In this document: piece by piece, positions 44,889-54,011 of the stretch
How the letters are laid out: each line of letters opens with the position of its first letter
Numbering within the stretch: the stretch's first letter is position 1
From: Dorea sp. D27
Lineage (GTDB): Bacteria; Bacillota; Clostridia; Lachnospirales; Lachnospiraceae
Direction: 5' to 3'
Assembly: GCF_001185345.1 (NCBI RefSeq)
Contig: NZ_KQ236745.1
Coordinates: 251,781-315,780, forward strand
DNA length: 64,000 bases
Translations under genes and position numbers: made by a program
Notes under the pieces: model-generated
Databases searched by the model: none
What the model was told of the DNA's origin: nothing
What the model saw: the letters and a program-made list of their open reading frames with translations, nothing else

Positions 44889-45992
44889 ATGGGTGTTAAA
44901 CGGGTCTGCCATATGACAAGCGCACATGACAGCAGGGATGTAAGGATTTTTCATAAAGAGTGTGTATCACTGGCAAAAGCAGGGTATGATACTATTCTAG
45001 TAGTACCAGGAAAATCATTTGACAGGGATAATGTAAAAGTCAAAGGGGTTACGAGAAAGTCTGGCAGCCGTTTATACCGCATGTTATTTATGACCCGACT
45101 TGTGTACAAGGAGGCACTGGCTGCTAATGCGGATATATATCATTTTCATGATCCGGAATTGCTTCCATATGCGTTAAAACTTAAAAAGAAAAATAAGATA
45201 GTTGTATATGATAGTCATGAGGATGTGCCCAGGCAAATATTGGCGAAGACCTGGATACCGTTGAAGATGAGGACTTTTGTATCAAAAACATATGAACATT
45301 ATGAGAAACGGATTGCAAGGAAACTAGACTACATTGTAACGGCGACAGATCATATTGCTGATATTTTTAGAAAATATGGATGTAAGGCAGGATCTATCAA
45401 GAACTATCCCCTGTTATCTGATATTCAATGTAAAAATGATGATTATACAAAGCGTGATAGAATCTTGTGCTATGCAGGTGGAATAACGGAGCAGAGGGGC
45501 ATTACGCAACTGGTAAAGCTGATGGAGCATATTGATGCAGAGCTTCAGATTGCGGGAGCCATAAATCAGGAGTATAAAAAAGAGCTTGAGCGGCTGCCGG
45601 GATGGAAAAAAGTAAAGCTACTTGGATATCTAAGCCGTTCCGAGATAAATGACTTATATAATAGAAGCCTGATTGGTCTGGTTATTTTGAAAAACACGCC
45701 TAACCACAGAAAGGCGCTTCCTATTAAAATGTTTGAATATATGGCAGCGGGAATACCGATTATAGCGTCTGATTTTAAGCTGTGGAAGGACATTATCAAA
45801 TGCAGTGAATGTGGTATCTCAACTGATCCCGAAAATGTAAAAGAAATAGAGGATGCAGTAAATAAACTGCTTGCGGATAGAGAAATGTCATATGAATTAG
45901 GCAAGAATGGACGTGAGGCAATCTGCAGAGAATATAACTGGGGGATAGAAGAAAAGAAATTGGTTGATATATATTCGCGATTAGCAAGGTAA
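44889..45992 (+). CDS. Glycosyltransferase, GT4-like (1)
   Basis: This is a 367-residue cytosolic glycosyltransferase of the GT-B fold. Its N-terminus has VCHMTSAHDSRDVRIFHKEC and later HFHDPELLPYALKL. The C-terminal half has GGITEQRGITQLVKLMEHI, then the donor-binding segment ALPIKMFEYMAAGIPIIASDF. It would add a sugar to the lipid-linked repeat unit. The donor is not predictable. It is the first gene of the locus, with GGAGGC before the ATG. Confidence 0.88.
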   Translation: MGVKRVCHMTSAHDSRDVRIFHKECVSLAKAGYDTILVVPGKSFDRDNVKVKGVTRKSGSRLYRMLFMTRLVYKEALAANADIYHFHDPELLPYALKLKKKNKIVVYDSHEDVPRQILAKTWIPLKMRTFVSKTYEHYEKRIARKLDYIVTATDHIADIFRKYGCKAGSIKNYPLLSDIQCKNDDYTKRDRILCYAGGITEQRGITQLVKLMEHIDAELQIAGAINQEYKKELERLPGWKKVKLLGYLSRSEINDLYNRSLIGLVILKNTPNHRKALPIKMFEYMAAGIPIIASDFKLWKDIIKCSECGISTDPENVKEIEDAVNKLLADREMSYELGKNGREAICREYNWGIEEKKLVDIYSRLAR

Positions 45993-46009
45993 ACAGAGGA
46001 GAGGGCAGC

Positions 46010-46624
46010 ATGATTGCAATACTTGATTATGGAATAGGTAATCTAGGTTCCATAAAAAACATGTTAAATAAAATTGGTGCGGAAACGGTGATAGCTGACA
46101 GCATTAAAGAAATAGAACAAGCTGATAAGCTTATTCTTCCAGGTGTAGGTTCTTTTGACAATGGTATGAGATGCCTGCGTGAAAAAGAGTTTGATAAGGT
46201 AATAATTGAACAGGTATGTGATAATAAAAAACCGATACTTGGCATATGCCTGGGAATGCAGATGTTAGGAAGAAAGAGCGAAGAGGGCAAAGAAAAAGGA
46301 TTGGATTTAATTCCGTTTGATAATAAAAGATTCAGCTTTGCGGATGATGGCTTGAAAGTTCCGCATATGGGCTGGAATTATGTTGATATAATTAACAGAG
46401 AAAATAATCTGGTGAAGGATATTGAGGAAAAGCAAAGATACTATTTTGTACACTCATATCATGCTGTCTGTGATTCTAGAGAGAATGTGCTGATGACATG
46501 TGATTACGGATATGAATTTGCAGCAGCAGTAATCAATGGCAATATTTATGGAACACAATTCCATCCTGAAAAGAGCCATAACTTCGGAATGAAATTATTA
46601 GAAAATTTTTCGAAAGAGTGTTGA
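46010..46624 (+). CDS. HisH-like glutamine amidotransferase of the acetamidino-sugar pathway
   Basis: This is a 204-residue class I glutaminase: DYGIGNLGSIKNML, GVGSFDNGM, GICLGMQML with nucleophile Cys80, and GTQFHPEKSH with the catalytic His and Glu. It resembles histidine-biosynthesis HisH but lies in a sugar locus with a HisF-like gene and a WbpG-like gene. In Pseudomonas and Campylobacter such paralogues deliver ammonia for sugar amidination. No other his genes are near. Confidence 0.87.
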   Translation: MIAILDYGIGNLGSIKNMLNKIGAETVIADSIKEIEQADKLILPGVGSFDNGMRCLREKEFDKVIIEQVCDNKKPILGICLGMQMLGRKSEEGKEKGLDLIPFDNKRFSFADDGLKVPHMGWNYVDIINRENNLVKDIEEKQRYYFVHSYHAVCDSRENVLMTCDYGYEFAAAVINGNIYGTQFHPEKSHNFGMKLLENFSKEC

Positions 46625-46626
46625 CA

Positions 46627-47403
46627 ATGTATAATAGACCGAGAGTAATTCCCTGTCTTCTGCTACAGGAGCAGGGATTAGTAAAGACGACAAAATTTAA
46701 GAATCCAAATTATCTGGGCGATCCGATTAATGCAGTACGTATATTTAATGAAAAAGGCGTGGATGAATTATGCCTGCTTGATATTGGGGCTGCGAAAAGC
46801 AGTGGCAGCCCGGATTTTGACTATCTTAAGAATATAGCCTCTGAAGCATTTATGCCATTAAGTTATGGAGGTGGTATTACGGAACTGAATCAGATTAAAG
46901 AATTGTTTGCTATTGGTTTTGAAAAAGTTATTATTAATTCCGCAATAAACAAAGATGACTCATTGTTGAAGAAGGCGGTGGAATATGCGGGGAGCCAAAG
47001 TGTTGTGGCGTCAATAGATGCAAAGAGAGAGTTATTTGGAAAATACTCATGCTTTATAGACGGAGGGAACACAAAGATAAAAGTGTCTCCTGCAAAGCTG
47101 GCAAAGCATTATGAAGAATCAGGTGCTGGTGAGATAATTATTAATTCTATTGATAATGATGGGATGATGCAGGGGTATGACATCGATTTGATTCGCCAAG
47201 TCACTGAGTCGGTAAATATTCCTGTAGTTGCCTGCGGCGGTGCAGGGGGGGTGCCCGACTTAAAGCTAGCCTTGGAGAAGGGTGGTGCCCATGCAGTATC
47301 AGCCGGCAGTATGTTTGTATATTTCGGCAGAAAAAAAGCAGTGCTGATTAATGTACCCGAAGAAAGTGAATTATATAGAGAAGGAGTTTATTGTGATGAG
47401 TAA
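46627..47403 (+). CDS. HisF-like cyclase-type partner of the amidotransferase
   Basis: This is a 258-residue beta/alpha barrel from the ATG at 46627, two bases after the HisH-like stop. It has RPRVIPCLLLQ at the start, YGGGITELNQIKELFAIGFEKVIINSA, IDAKRE, and ACGGAGGVPDLKLAL, the two phosphate-binding loops of the HisF family. It would form a channel with the HisH-like protein and pass ammonia on to the next enzyme. Overlaps the following gene by eight bases. Confidence 0.87.
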   Translation: MYNRPRVIPCLLLQEQGLVKTTKFKNPNYLGDPINAVRIFNEKGVDELCLLDIGAAKSSGSPDFDYLKNIASEAFMPLSYGGGITELNQIKELFAIGFEKVIINSAINKDDSLLKKAVEYAGSQSVVASIDAKRELFGKYSCFIDGGNTKIKVSPAKLAKHYEESGAGEIIINSIDNDGMMQGYDIDLIRQVTESVNIPVVACGGAGGVPDLKLALEKGGAHAVSAGSMFVYFGRKKAVLINVPEESELYREGVYCDE

Positions 47404-48511
47404 ATATCAGATTTGTACAAGGTGTATAATGGACACATCAGATCCAAAGATTTATTTTGATGACAATGGAGTATGTAATCATTGCCATCGTTTTGATGCT
47501 AACGAGGAACTATATGGATATCGTGAGGGGAGCAGCGATGAAAAGCTGAAGAGGTTAGTTGCCCAGATGAAAAAAGACGGTCAGGGAAAGGAATATGACT
47601 GTATACTGGGAATCTCAGGCGGCGTAGACAGTGCATATATGGCTTATCTCACTAAAAAACTGAATCTTCGGGTGCTTGCTGTCCATGTTGACGCGGGATG
47701 GAACAGCGATGTTGCCGTAAAGAATATTAAAAAGATGTGCGAAAAATTGAAAATAGATCTGCACACTGTAGTTATCGATTGGCCGACTATGAAGGAGCTG
47801 CAAAGAGCATACATGTTTTCCGGCCTGGCTAATCTGGATGTACCTCAAGACCATGTTTTTCTTGCAGCTATGTATAACTATGCTTCCAAGTGTCATGTAA
47901 AATATATGCTGAACGGGAGCAATGTTGCTACGGAAGGCGTTTCACCTGTAGCATGGGGATATACAGCAACAGATTACGCCAACATAAAGAGCGTATATAA
48001 GAAATACGGACGGGGAAAGAGCTTAAAGAAATATCCTCATTTTGGAGTACTGAAGTATCTAAAGTACCAGTCTGAAATTGTCAGAGTAGATTTGCTCAAT
48101 TACGTGCCTTACTCTAAAAAAGAGGCAATGGAAACACTGGAGAGAGAGTTCGGCTGGGAGTATTATGGTGGAAAGCATTATGAATCCAGATTCACCAAAT
48201 TCTTTCAGGGGTATTTTCTGCCTCAGAGATTTGGCTACGATAAAAAGCGTTCTCATCTGTCTAGTCTGGTATTAGGTGGTGAGATGACGAGAGAAGAAGC
48301 ACTGGAAGCGATGAAGGATGATTCGGATTATACAGAAGCCCAGATGATGGAGGATAAGGAATACATACTTAAAAAGCTTGATATTTCTGATTCCGAGTGG
48401 GAAGGTATAATGAAGGGTGTAAAGAAGACGGAGGATATGTATCACTCCAGGAAAAAAATGCTGGCATTCCTCCGTATGGTAAAGAGGAAGATTAAAGTGT
48501 TAAAAGGTTAA
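47396..48511 (+). CDS. N-acetyl sugar amidotransferase (WbpG/PseA-like)
   Basis: This is a 371-residue enzyme from the ATG at 47396, with AAGGAG nine bases upstream. The PP-loop ATP-binding motif ILGISGGVDSAYMAYL lies near residue 68. Paired cysteines (CTRCIMD and CNHC) near the N-terminus look like a zinc site. Later motifs are HVDAGWNSDVAVKNI and MLNGSNVATEGV. The family activates an N-acetyl group on a sugar and, with ammonia from HisH/HisF-like proteins, makes an acetamidino group. Three adjacent genes form the full set. Confidence 0.9.
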   Translation: MSKYQICTRCIMDTSDPKIYFDDNGVCNHCHRFDANEELYGYREGSSDEKLKRLVAQMKKDGQGKEYDCILGISGGVDSAYMAYLTKKLNLRVLAVHVDAGWNSDVAVKNIKKMCEKLKIDLHTVVIDWPTMKELQRAYMFSGLANLDVPQDHVFLAAMYNYASKCHVKYMLNGSNVATEGVSPVAWGYTATDYANIKSVYKKYGRGKSLKKYPHFGVLKYLKYQSEIVRVDLLNYVPYSKKEAMETLEREFGWEYYGGKHYESRFTKFFQGYFLPQRFGYDKKRSHLSSLVLGGEMTREEALEAMKDDSDYTEAQMMEDKEYILKKLDISDSEWEGIMKGVKKTEDMYHSRKKMLAFLRMVKRKIKVLKG

Positions 48512-48541
48512 TCGTTATTGGAAGATTCAGGAAGATAAGTG

Positions 48542-49690
48542 ATGAAGAATATAAAAATATTGGCAATCAATCCATACGAGACAATACAATATTATGAAAA
48601 CCGCCCTATGGAAGAGGCTCGTTTTTTTAAGGCGCATGACTGCAATGTGGAGACAATCCTTATGGAGAGGAAAGTGGCGGGAAATAAAGTAGCTGCAAAT
48701 AAAATAGCAGATATAAATACCCTGCATTTCATATGTAAAGATGACAGACTGATATCCAGACTTTCTAAAAGCAGAATAGGAAACGGATTAAAAAAGGTAG
48801 TCTATTTTGGATGGTATGTACGCTTTATATTATGGCTGAGGAAGTATTTGAAAAGTGAAAAACCTGACAGCCTTATCTGCCATAATATTGAGATGGCCTT
48901 GGCGGGAGTATGGGCCGGCAGAAAAAAAGTTGATAATATTGTATTTGTAATGAGGGAAATGTACGAGGGACAAAGTACACGGGCATTGAAGAACCGGGTT
49001 ATCAAACTGGTAAGCGGCTACGTTCAGAACCGCAGCGATTTTCTCGTACATGTTGTACCCAAACAAATGGAGTATACATCTGAAAAGAATAGAAATAAAG
49101 TAATATATATACCCAATTATCCTAAGGAAGAGATTTATAGCAAGATCGTTCATAAAGAAAGCGTTATGATCCGGATTAATTATATTGGTTCCGTAAGAGA
49201 TGTGAAGTCGCTTAAAATGCTGATGGATGCAGCGCAAGGGCTGAAAGGCATTAAAATTGGGATTCATGGAATGGGCGAGGCTTATGAAGAATTAAAGAGC
49301 ATTGAACACGCTTATAAGAACGTTGACATAACAGGTTATTATAATTACGCGGAGGATACGGAAAAGCTGTTTGCAGATACGGATATTATTTACTGCGCAT
49401 ACAATATTGAAGTACCAAACTGGAGGGCGGCATATCCGATTAAGCTGTATGAAGCCATTGCCACGGGAATCCCGGTTATCTTGTGCAAAGGGATGGCGCC
49501 GGAGAGGTTCGTAATATCTAACGGCTGTGGATTTGTATTTGACTATAATGTTGATAGCTTAAGAGCACTGTTATCAGAGATAGTTGAAAAGAAAGAGCTG
49601 CTTCTGGAGAAACAGAAGGGTGTGCAGAATCTAAAGGGAGAGTATACCTGGAACAAGGTTGTTCAAGAATATTTAAAAATCCTAATATAG
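48542..49690 (+). CDS. Glycosyltransferase, GT4-like (2)
   Basis: This is a 382-residue GT-B-type transferase from the ATG at 48542, seven bases after AGGAAG. The N-terminal half is poorly conserved; the C-terminal half has IRINYIGSVRDVKSLKMLMDA, GMGEAYEELKSIEHA and the donor segment YPIKLYEAIATGIPVILCKG. It would extend the lipid-linked oligosaccharide on the inner membrane face. Confidence 0.82.
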   Translation: MKNIKILAINPYETIQYYENRPMEEARFFKAHDCNVETILMERKVAGNKVAANKIADINTLHFICKDDRLISRLSKSRIGNGLKKVVYFGWYVRFILWLRKYLKSEKPDSLICHNIEMALAGVWAGRKKVDNIVFVMREMYEGQSTRALKNRVIKLVSGYVQNRSDFLVHVVPKQMEYTSEKNRNKVIYIPNYPKEEIYSKIVHKESVMIRINYIGSVRDVKSLKMLMDAAQGLKGIKIGIHGMGEAYEELKSIEHAYKNVDITGYYNYAEDTEKLFADTDIIYCAYNIEVPNWRAAYPIKLYEAIATGIPVILCKGMAPERFVISNGCGFVFDYNVDSLRALLSEIVEKKELLLEKQKGVQNLKGEYTWNKVVQEYLKILI

Positions 49691-49706
49691 ACTGGAGGCA
49701 GTGAAT

Positions 49707-51026
49707 GTGTGTCAGAAGCAGCAGAGAAATAAAAACTTGACAAATAGTATGATATTGCTGATAATAATGCTGATATATAAACTAGCCTTGGAATTGGGTT
49801 TTTGGTTTTTGCTGTCAAAGGCATACTGGGGCCTGGGAGTATATAGATATGACTTTAATCTGGGGAAATATTTATTAGGCTTTATCTGGTGTTTTTTGCT
49901 TTTTGCCATGATTAGACATGATATAAGAAAACCGTCTGTCTTTTTTTTGGAACTTGAATATTTTATGGCTATTATACCAATTACGGTTATCTTTGCATTC
50001 AGTAATGAAAACATCTTGTACTATACAGCTGTCTGCTCCGGTTTTGCCGTGGCGGAAATTGTCGTCTGGATGGGAAAGGATATAGTCATACCAAAAATAA
50101 ATCTGGCGAGTAAGATTATCATTATAGCATTCTATATTATAACTATTATCGTATATATTACAATCGTACTGCAAAATGGAATGTTTAGTTTAAAAGCACT
50201 TGATATATATGAAGTATATTCTGTAAGAAGCGACTTCCAATTAAACAAGTATGTAGGTTATCTGTTTAACTGGCAGTATACGATAATAACACCGTTTCTT
50301 ATTGTCAGAGCAATAGACAGAAAAAAGTATGTAACTGTGATTACACTATGCGGTTTACAATTCCTGGCTTATTTATATGCGGCGCAGAAAAGTATATTGT
50401 TTGTCATACCGCTTGTTGTAGGAATTGCGATTGTTTCTAACTTAAAAAGTTTTAATAAGCTGGCATTTTGTGGACTGTCAATGGGTACTGTATTAGTAAC
50501 ATCACTTGGGTTCAAATTGAATTTCTTCTATCAGCTTTATGATTTGTTCGTCAGAAGAGTGCTTATTCTGTCGGCAAACTTAAAATTTATATATTATGAT
50601 TATTTCTCAACCCATACATTGATAGGTCTTGCAGGGACGTTGTGGGGGAAGTTCCTGGGCATAGAATTTCCGTATAAAGAACGTATTGGTATTATTATAT
50701 CTAAGGAGTATTTTAATAAACCGGAGATGAATTCTAATACAGGCTTTTGGGCAGAGGGGTATTATAGATTTGGGCTTTTCGGTATCCTGTTGGTAGGTAT
50801 ACTATTTGCGCTGCTAATCCTTGTGATTGATGAGTTTGCAAAATGGAACGGATACTCATTTGCGTTAGGAATCAGTTTTTTTGCGATATTTATATTAAAT
50901 GATGGAGGTATTATAGATTCGATACTCTTTGGCCCACTTACAGTTTTAATTTTTCTTTGTTTGTTCTATAATAAAGAAGATGATTTTAAAAAGATAAAAT
51001 TTGACAGGAAAAAAGATAACAGTTAA
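49707..51026 (+). CDS. Wzy-like polysaccharide polymerase (1)
   Basis: This is a roughly 439-residue membrane protein with about ten to twelve hydrophobic helices. The start is taken as the GTG at 49707, eight bases after GGAGG; a GTG at 49701 is too close to that site. A large loop lies near residues 320-355 (FPYKERIGIII, TGFWAEGYYRFG). It has the topology of a Wzy-type repeat-unit polymerase, a family with low sequence conservation. AT-rich codon use matches the locus. Confidence 0.7.
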   Translation: MCQKQQRNKNLTNSMILLIIMLIYKLALELGFWFLLSKAYWGLGVYRYDFNLGKYLLGFIWCFLLFAMIRHDIRKPSVFFLELEYFMAIIPITVIFAFSNENILYYTAVCSGFAVAEIVVWMGKDIVIPKINLASKIIIIAFYIITIIVYITIVLQNGMFSLKALDIYEVYSVRSDFQLNKYVGYLFNWQYTIITPFLIVRAIDRKKYVTVITLCGLQFLAYLYAAQKSILFVIPLVVGIAIVSNLKSFNKLAFCGLSMGTVLVTSLGFKLNFFYQLYDLFVRRVLILSANLKFIYYDYFSTHTLIGLAGTLWGKFLGIEFPYKERIGIIISKEYFNKPEMNSNTGFWAEGYYRFGLFGILLVGILFALLILVIDEFAKWNGYSFALGISFFAIFILNDGGIIDSILFGPLTVLIFLCLFYNKEDDFKKIKFDRKKDNS

Positions 51027-51058
51027 TAGTTGAAAATAAAAATAGTTAGGAGAGAAAC

Positions 51059-52372
51059 ATGAAACAGGAATTATTGAAGAAAATCGAAAAAAAAGAATTA
51101 ACGGTAGGTGTTGTAGGTCTTGGATACGTCGGCCTTCCTTTAGCTGTTGAAAAAGCTAAAGCTGGTTTTAAAACAATAGGTTTTGATGTCCAGGATGCCA
51201 AAGTTGAGATGGTTAATGCAGGGCACAATTATATCGGTGACGTTGTGGATGATGATTTGAAAGAGCTAGTAGAGAGTGGTATGTTTAAGGCAACAACAGA
51301 CTTCAGTTTTGTGAAGGATGTTGACTTTATTGCTATCTGCGTTCCGACCCCATTGGACGAGCATCAACAGCCGGATATCAGCTACGTCAAATCTTCTACA
51401 GAAGCGATAGCCAAATATTTAAAGAAGGGTACTATGGTAGTATTAGAGTCTACTACATACCCGGGTACAACTGAAGAACTCATCAGGCCTATATTGGAAG
51501 AGGGCTCTGGATTAAAATGTGAGGAAGACTTTTATCTGGGCTTTTCACCTGAAAGAGTAGATCCGGGTAATCTAATCTATAAGACAAAGAATACACCAAA
51601 AGTAGTAGGAGCCATCGGAAAAGACGCTACAGAAGTTATCGCTTCCATGTATCGTTCCGTATTAGAGGGTGATGTATGTGAAGTGTCATCTCCTGCAATT
51701 GCTGAGATGGAAAAGATATTGGAGAACACATACAGGAATATCAATATAGGACTGGTAAATGAGCTGACAATGCTGTGCCAGAAAATGGGTATCAGTATGT
51801 GGGAGGTTATTGATGCCGCAAAGACGAAACCATATGGTTTCCAGGCATTTTACCCGGGACCGGGTCTGGGAGGACACTGCATACCGCTTGATCCTTATTA
51901 TCTCACATGGAAAGCAAGAGAGTATGGTTTCCATACTTCCATGATAGAGAGTTCAATGATGATTAACGACAGGATGCCTGAATACTGTGTCGAGAGGGCC
52001 AGCAAGATTTTGAACCGGCACTCGAAGGCTATGAATGGTGCTAAAGTGTTGGTATTAGGAGTAGCATATAAACAGGATATTGACGATTATCGTGAAAGCC
52101 CGGCTCTTAGGGTAATCGAAATACTTAAGAGAGAGAAGGCTAATGTGGAATTCTATGATCCGTGGGTAGCTGAATACAAATATAACGGCACTGTAAAAAA
52201 AGGCATTGAAAAGATATCTCCAGAGATAATAAAAGACTATGATCTGGTTATGATTACGACAGCTCATTCTAATGTGGATTATAAGATGGTACAGGAAAAT
52301 GCAACCGCTGTATTTGATACAAAGAATGTTATGAAAAATGTGGAAAATAAAGAGAATGTAGAAATACTATAG
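51059..52372 (+). CDS. UDP-sugar 6-dehydrogenase (WbpA-like)
   Basis: This is a 437-residue nucleotide-sugar dehydrogenase. The NAD-binding motif GVVGLGYVGLPLAVEKA is near residue 18; other motifs are FIAICVPTPLD, ESTTYPGTTEEL and GPGLGGHCIPLDPYYL, which has the catalytic cysteine. Most likely it turns UDP-GlcNAc into the uronic acid, because WbpB, WbpD and WbpE-like genes follow. AGGAGAG precedes the ATG. Confidence 0.9.
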   Translation: MKQELLKKIEKKELTVGVVGLGYVGLPLAVEKAKAGFKTIGFDVQDAKVEMVNAGHNYIGDVVDDDLKELVESGMFKATTDFSFVKDVDFIAICVPTPLDEHQQPDISYVKSSTEAIAKYLKKGTMVVLESTTYPGTTEELIRPILEEGSGLKCEEDFYLGFSPERVDPGNLIYKTKNTPKVVGAIGKDATEVIASMYRSVLEGDVCEVSSPAIAEMEKILENTYRNINIGLVNELTMLCQKMGISMWEVIDAAKTKPYGFQAFYPGPGLGGHCIPLDPYYLTWKAREYGFHTSMIESSMMINDRMPEYCVERASKILNRHSKAMNGAKVLVLGVAYKQDIDDYRESPALRVIEILKREKANVEFYDPWVAEYKYNGTVKKGIEKISPEIIKDYDLVMITTAHSNVDYKMVQENATAVFDTKNVMKNVENKENVEIL

Positions 52373-52385
52373 GAGGACATATAAG

Positions 52386-53459
52386 ATGAAATATGCACTG
52401 ATTGGCTGTGGCCGTATTGCTACGAACCATGTGAAGGCGGTTGTAAATAATAACCTCGAGTTTGTCGCGGTATGTGATGTTATCCCCGAGCATATGGAGG
52501 AGCTGTTAGCGAAGCATGATTTACAAGGGGATGTGGGGATTAAGAGATATACTGATTATAAAAAACTTATTGAAGAAAATGAGATTGAATTAGCCGGAAT
52601 TGCGACTGAAAGTGGGAATCACGCAGAAATTGCCCTTTATTGTATCGAGCATGGAATCAATGTCATTATTGAAAAACCGATGGCTATGAGTTTGGATGAT
52701 GCAGAAGCGATAATTAAATTGTCGGACGAAAAAGGTGTAAAAGTATCTGCCTGCCATCAGAATCGTTTTAACGTAGCTGTTCAGGAATTGAGAAGAGCAG
52801 TAGAAGCAGGCCGGTTTGGCCGTATGTCACATGGGGCGATACACGTCAGATGGAATCGTAATAAAGGGTATTACACCCAGGCACCTTGGCGCGGAACATG
52901 GGCACAGGACGGCGGCGCATTGATGAATCAGTGTATACACGGTATAGATTTGCTGCGGTGGATGATGGGAGATGATATAGATGAGGTTTACGGTGTGACA
53001 CGCCAGCAGTTCCACGATTATTTGGAGGCGGAAGATATTGGCATGGCTGTTGTCAAGTTTAAGAATGGCTCTGTCGCTACTGTCGAGGGAACTACGAATG
53101 TGTATCCGCAGAATCTGGAGGAAACGTTATACGTATTTGGAGAGAATGGTACTGTCAAGCTGGGAGGAAAATCAACCAACAACATCGATGTGTGGGATTT
53201 TGCCGATGAAACCGATGAGGATAAAAAGAACAAAGGCCTTGAGGAGGAGACAAGTAATGTATATGGCAACGGACATACAAGCCTGTATGCAGATGTGATT
53301 GATGCAATTCAAAACGACAGAGAACCATATGTTAATGCACGTGCAGGCAAGAATGCACTGGAACTCGTTCTGGCAATCTATAAGAGTCAGAAGGAAGGTA
53401 AGCCGGTGAAGTTTCCGGTGGAACATTTTGCCAGCATCGATATGACAGGAGAGTTTTAA
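52386..53459 (+). CDS. Gfo/Idh/MocA family 3-dehydrogenase (WbpB-like)
   Basis: This is a 357-residue oxidoreductase: ALIGCGRIATNHVKAV at the N-terminus (Rossmann), EKPMAMSLDDAEAI with the family's EKP motif, CHQNRFNVAVQELRRAV and GGALMNQCIHGIDLLRWMMG. WbpB-like enzymes oxidise carbon 3 of UDP-GlcNAcA before amination. It directly follows the 6-dehydrogenase and overlaps the acetyltransferase start by one base. Confidence 0.88.
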   Translation: MKYALIGCGRIATNHVKAVVNNNLEFVAVCDVIPEHMEELLAKHDLQGDVGIKRYTDYKKLIEENEIELAGIATESGNHAEIALYCIEHGINVIIEKPMAMSLDDAEAIIKLSDEKGVKVSACHQNRFNVAVQELRRAVEAGRFGRMSHGAIHVRWNRNKGYYTQAPWRGTWAQDGGALMNQCIHGIDLLRWMMGDDIDEVYGVTRQQFHDYLEAEDIGMAVVKFKNGSVATVEGTTNVYPQNLEETLYVFGENGTVKLGGKSTNNIDVWDFADETDEDKKNKGLEEETSNVYGNGHTSLYADVIDAIQNDREPYVNARAGKNALELVLAIYKSQKEGKPVKFPVEHFASIDMTGEF

Positions 53460-53998
53460 TGAGTGCTTATTTTGTTCACGAAAGCAGTTATATAGATGAG
53501 GATGTTATAATAGGAGAAGGCACGAAAGTGTGGCATTTTTCTCATATCCAGAGTGGGGCCGTTATAGGAAAGAACTGCTCCTTTGGACAGAATGTCAATA
53601 TATCTAATAATGTCAGAATTGGCAATGGTGTTAAAGTACAGAATAATGTTTCGATTTATGAAGGTGTTGAATTAGAGGACTACGTTTTTTGTGGTCCTTC
53701 TATGGTTTTTACCAATGATACTACTCCAAGGGCAAAATATCCAAAAGGAAATGCCGGCTACAGGAAGACCATCTTAAGAGAAGGAGCCACGGTTGGTGCC
53801 AATGCGACGATTGTCTGTGGGCATACAATTGGAAAATGGGCTATGATTGCGGCGGGAGCTGTTGTTACGAAGGATATCCCGGACCATGCCCTTGTGGCCG
53901 GAGTTCCGGCCAGACAGATTGGCTGGGTCTGCGAATGCGGAGAGGTACTGCCGGATAATCTTATCTGTCCGGTCTGCGGGAAAAAATTGGAGAGATAG
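53459..53998 (+). CDS. Left-handed beta-helix N-acetyltransferase (WbpD-like)
   Basis: This is a 179-residue acyltransferase with hexapeptide repeats from residue about 10 to 140 (IGEGTKVWHFSHI, IGKNCSFGQNVNI, VGANATIVCGHTIG). VWHFSH carries the likely catalytic histidine. The C-terminal 25 residues form a zinc ribbon (CECGEVLP, CPVCGKK), common in this subfamily. It should acetylate the 3-amino sugar made by the aminotransferase. Start ATG overlaps the previous stop codon. Confidence 0.88.
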   Translation: MSAYFVHESSYIDEDVIIGEGTKVWHFSHIQSGAVIGKNCSFGQNVNISNNVRIGNGVKVQNNVSIYEGVELEDYVFCGPSMVFTNDTTPRAKYPKGNAGYRKTILREGATVGANATIVCGHTIGKWAMIAAGAVVTKDIPDHALVAGVPARQIGWVCECGEVLPDNLICPVCGKKLER

Positions 53999-54011
53999 AG
54001 GCAGTATATTT

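Noticed and set aside
46010..47403. Histidine biosynthesis hisH-hisF
   Set aside because: No other his genes are near, and the pair overlaps a WbpG-like amidotransferase inside a polysaccharide locus.
53847..54011. Longer N-terminus for the flippase
   Set aside because: It would overlap the acetyltransferase in another frame and add a polar, basic stretch atypical of this family.
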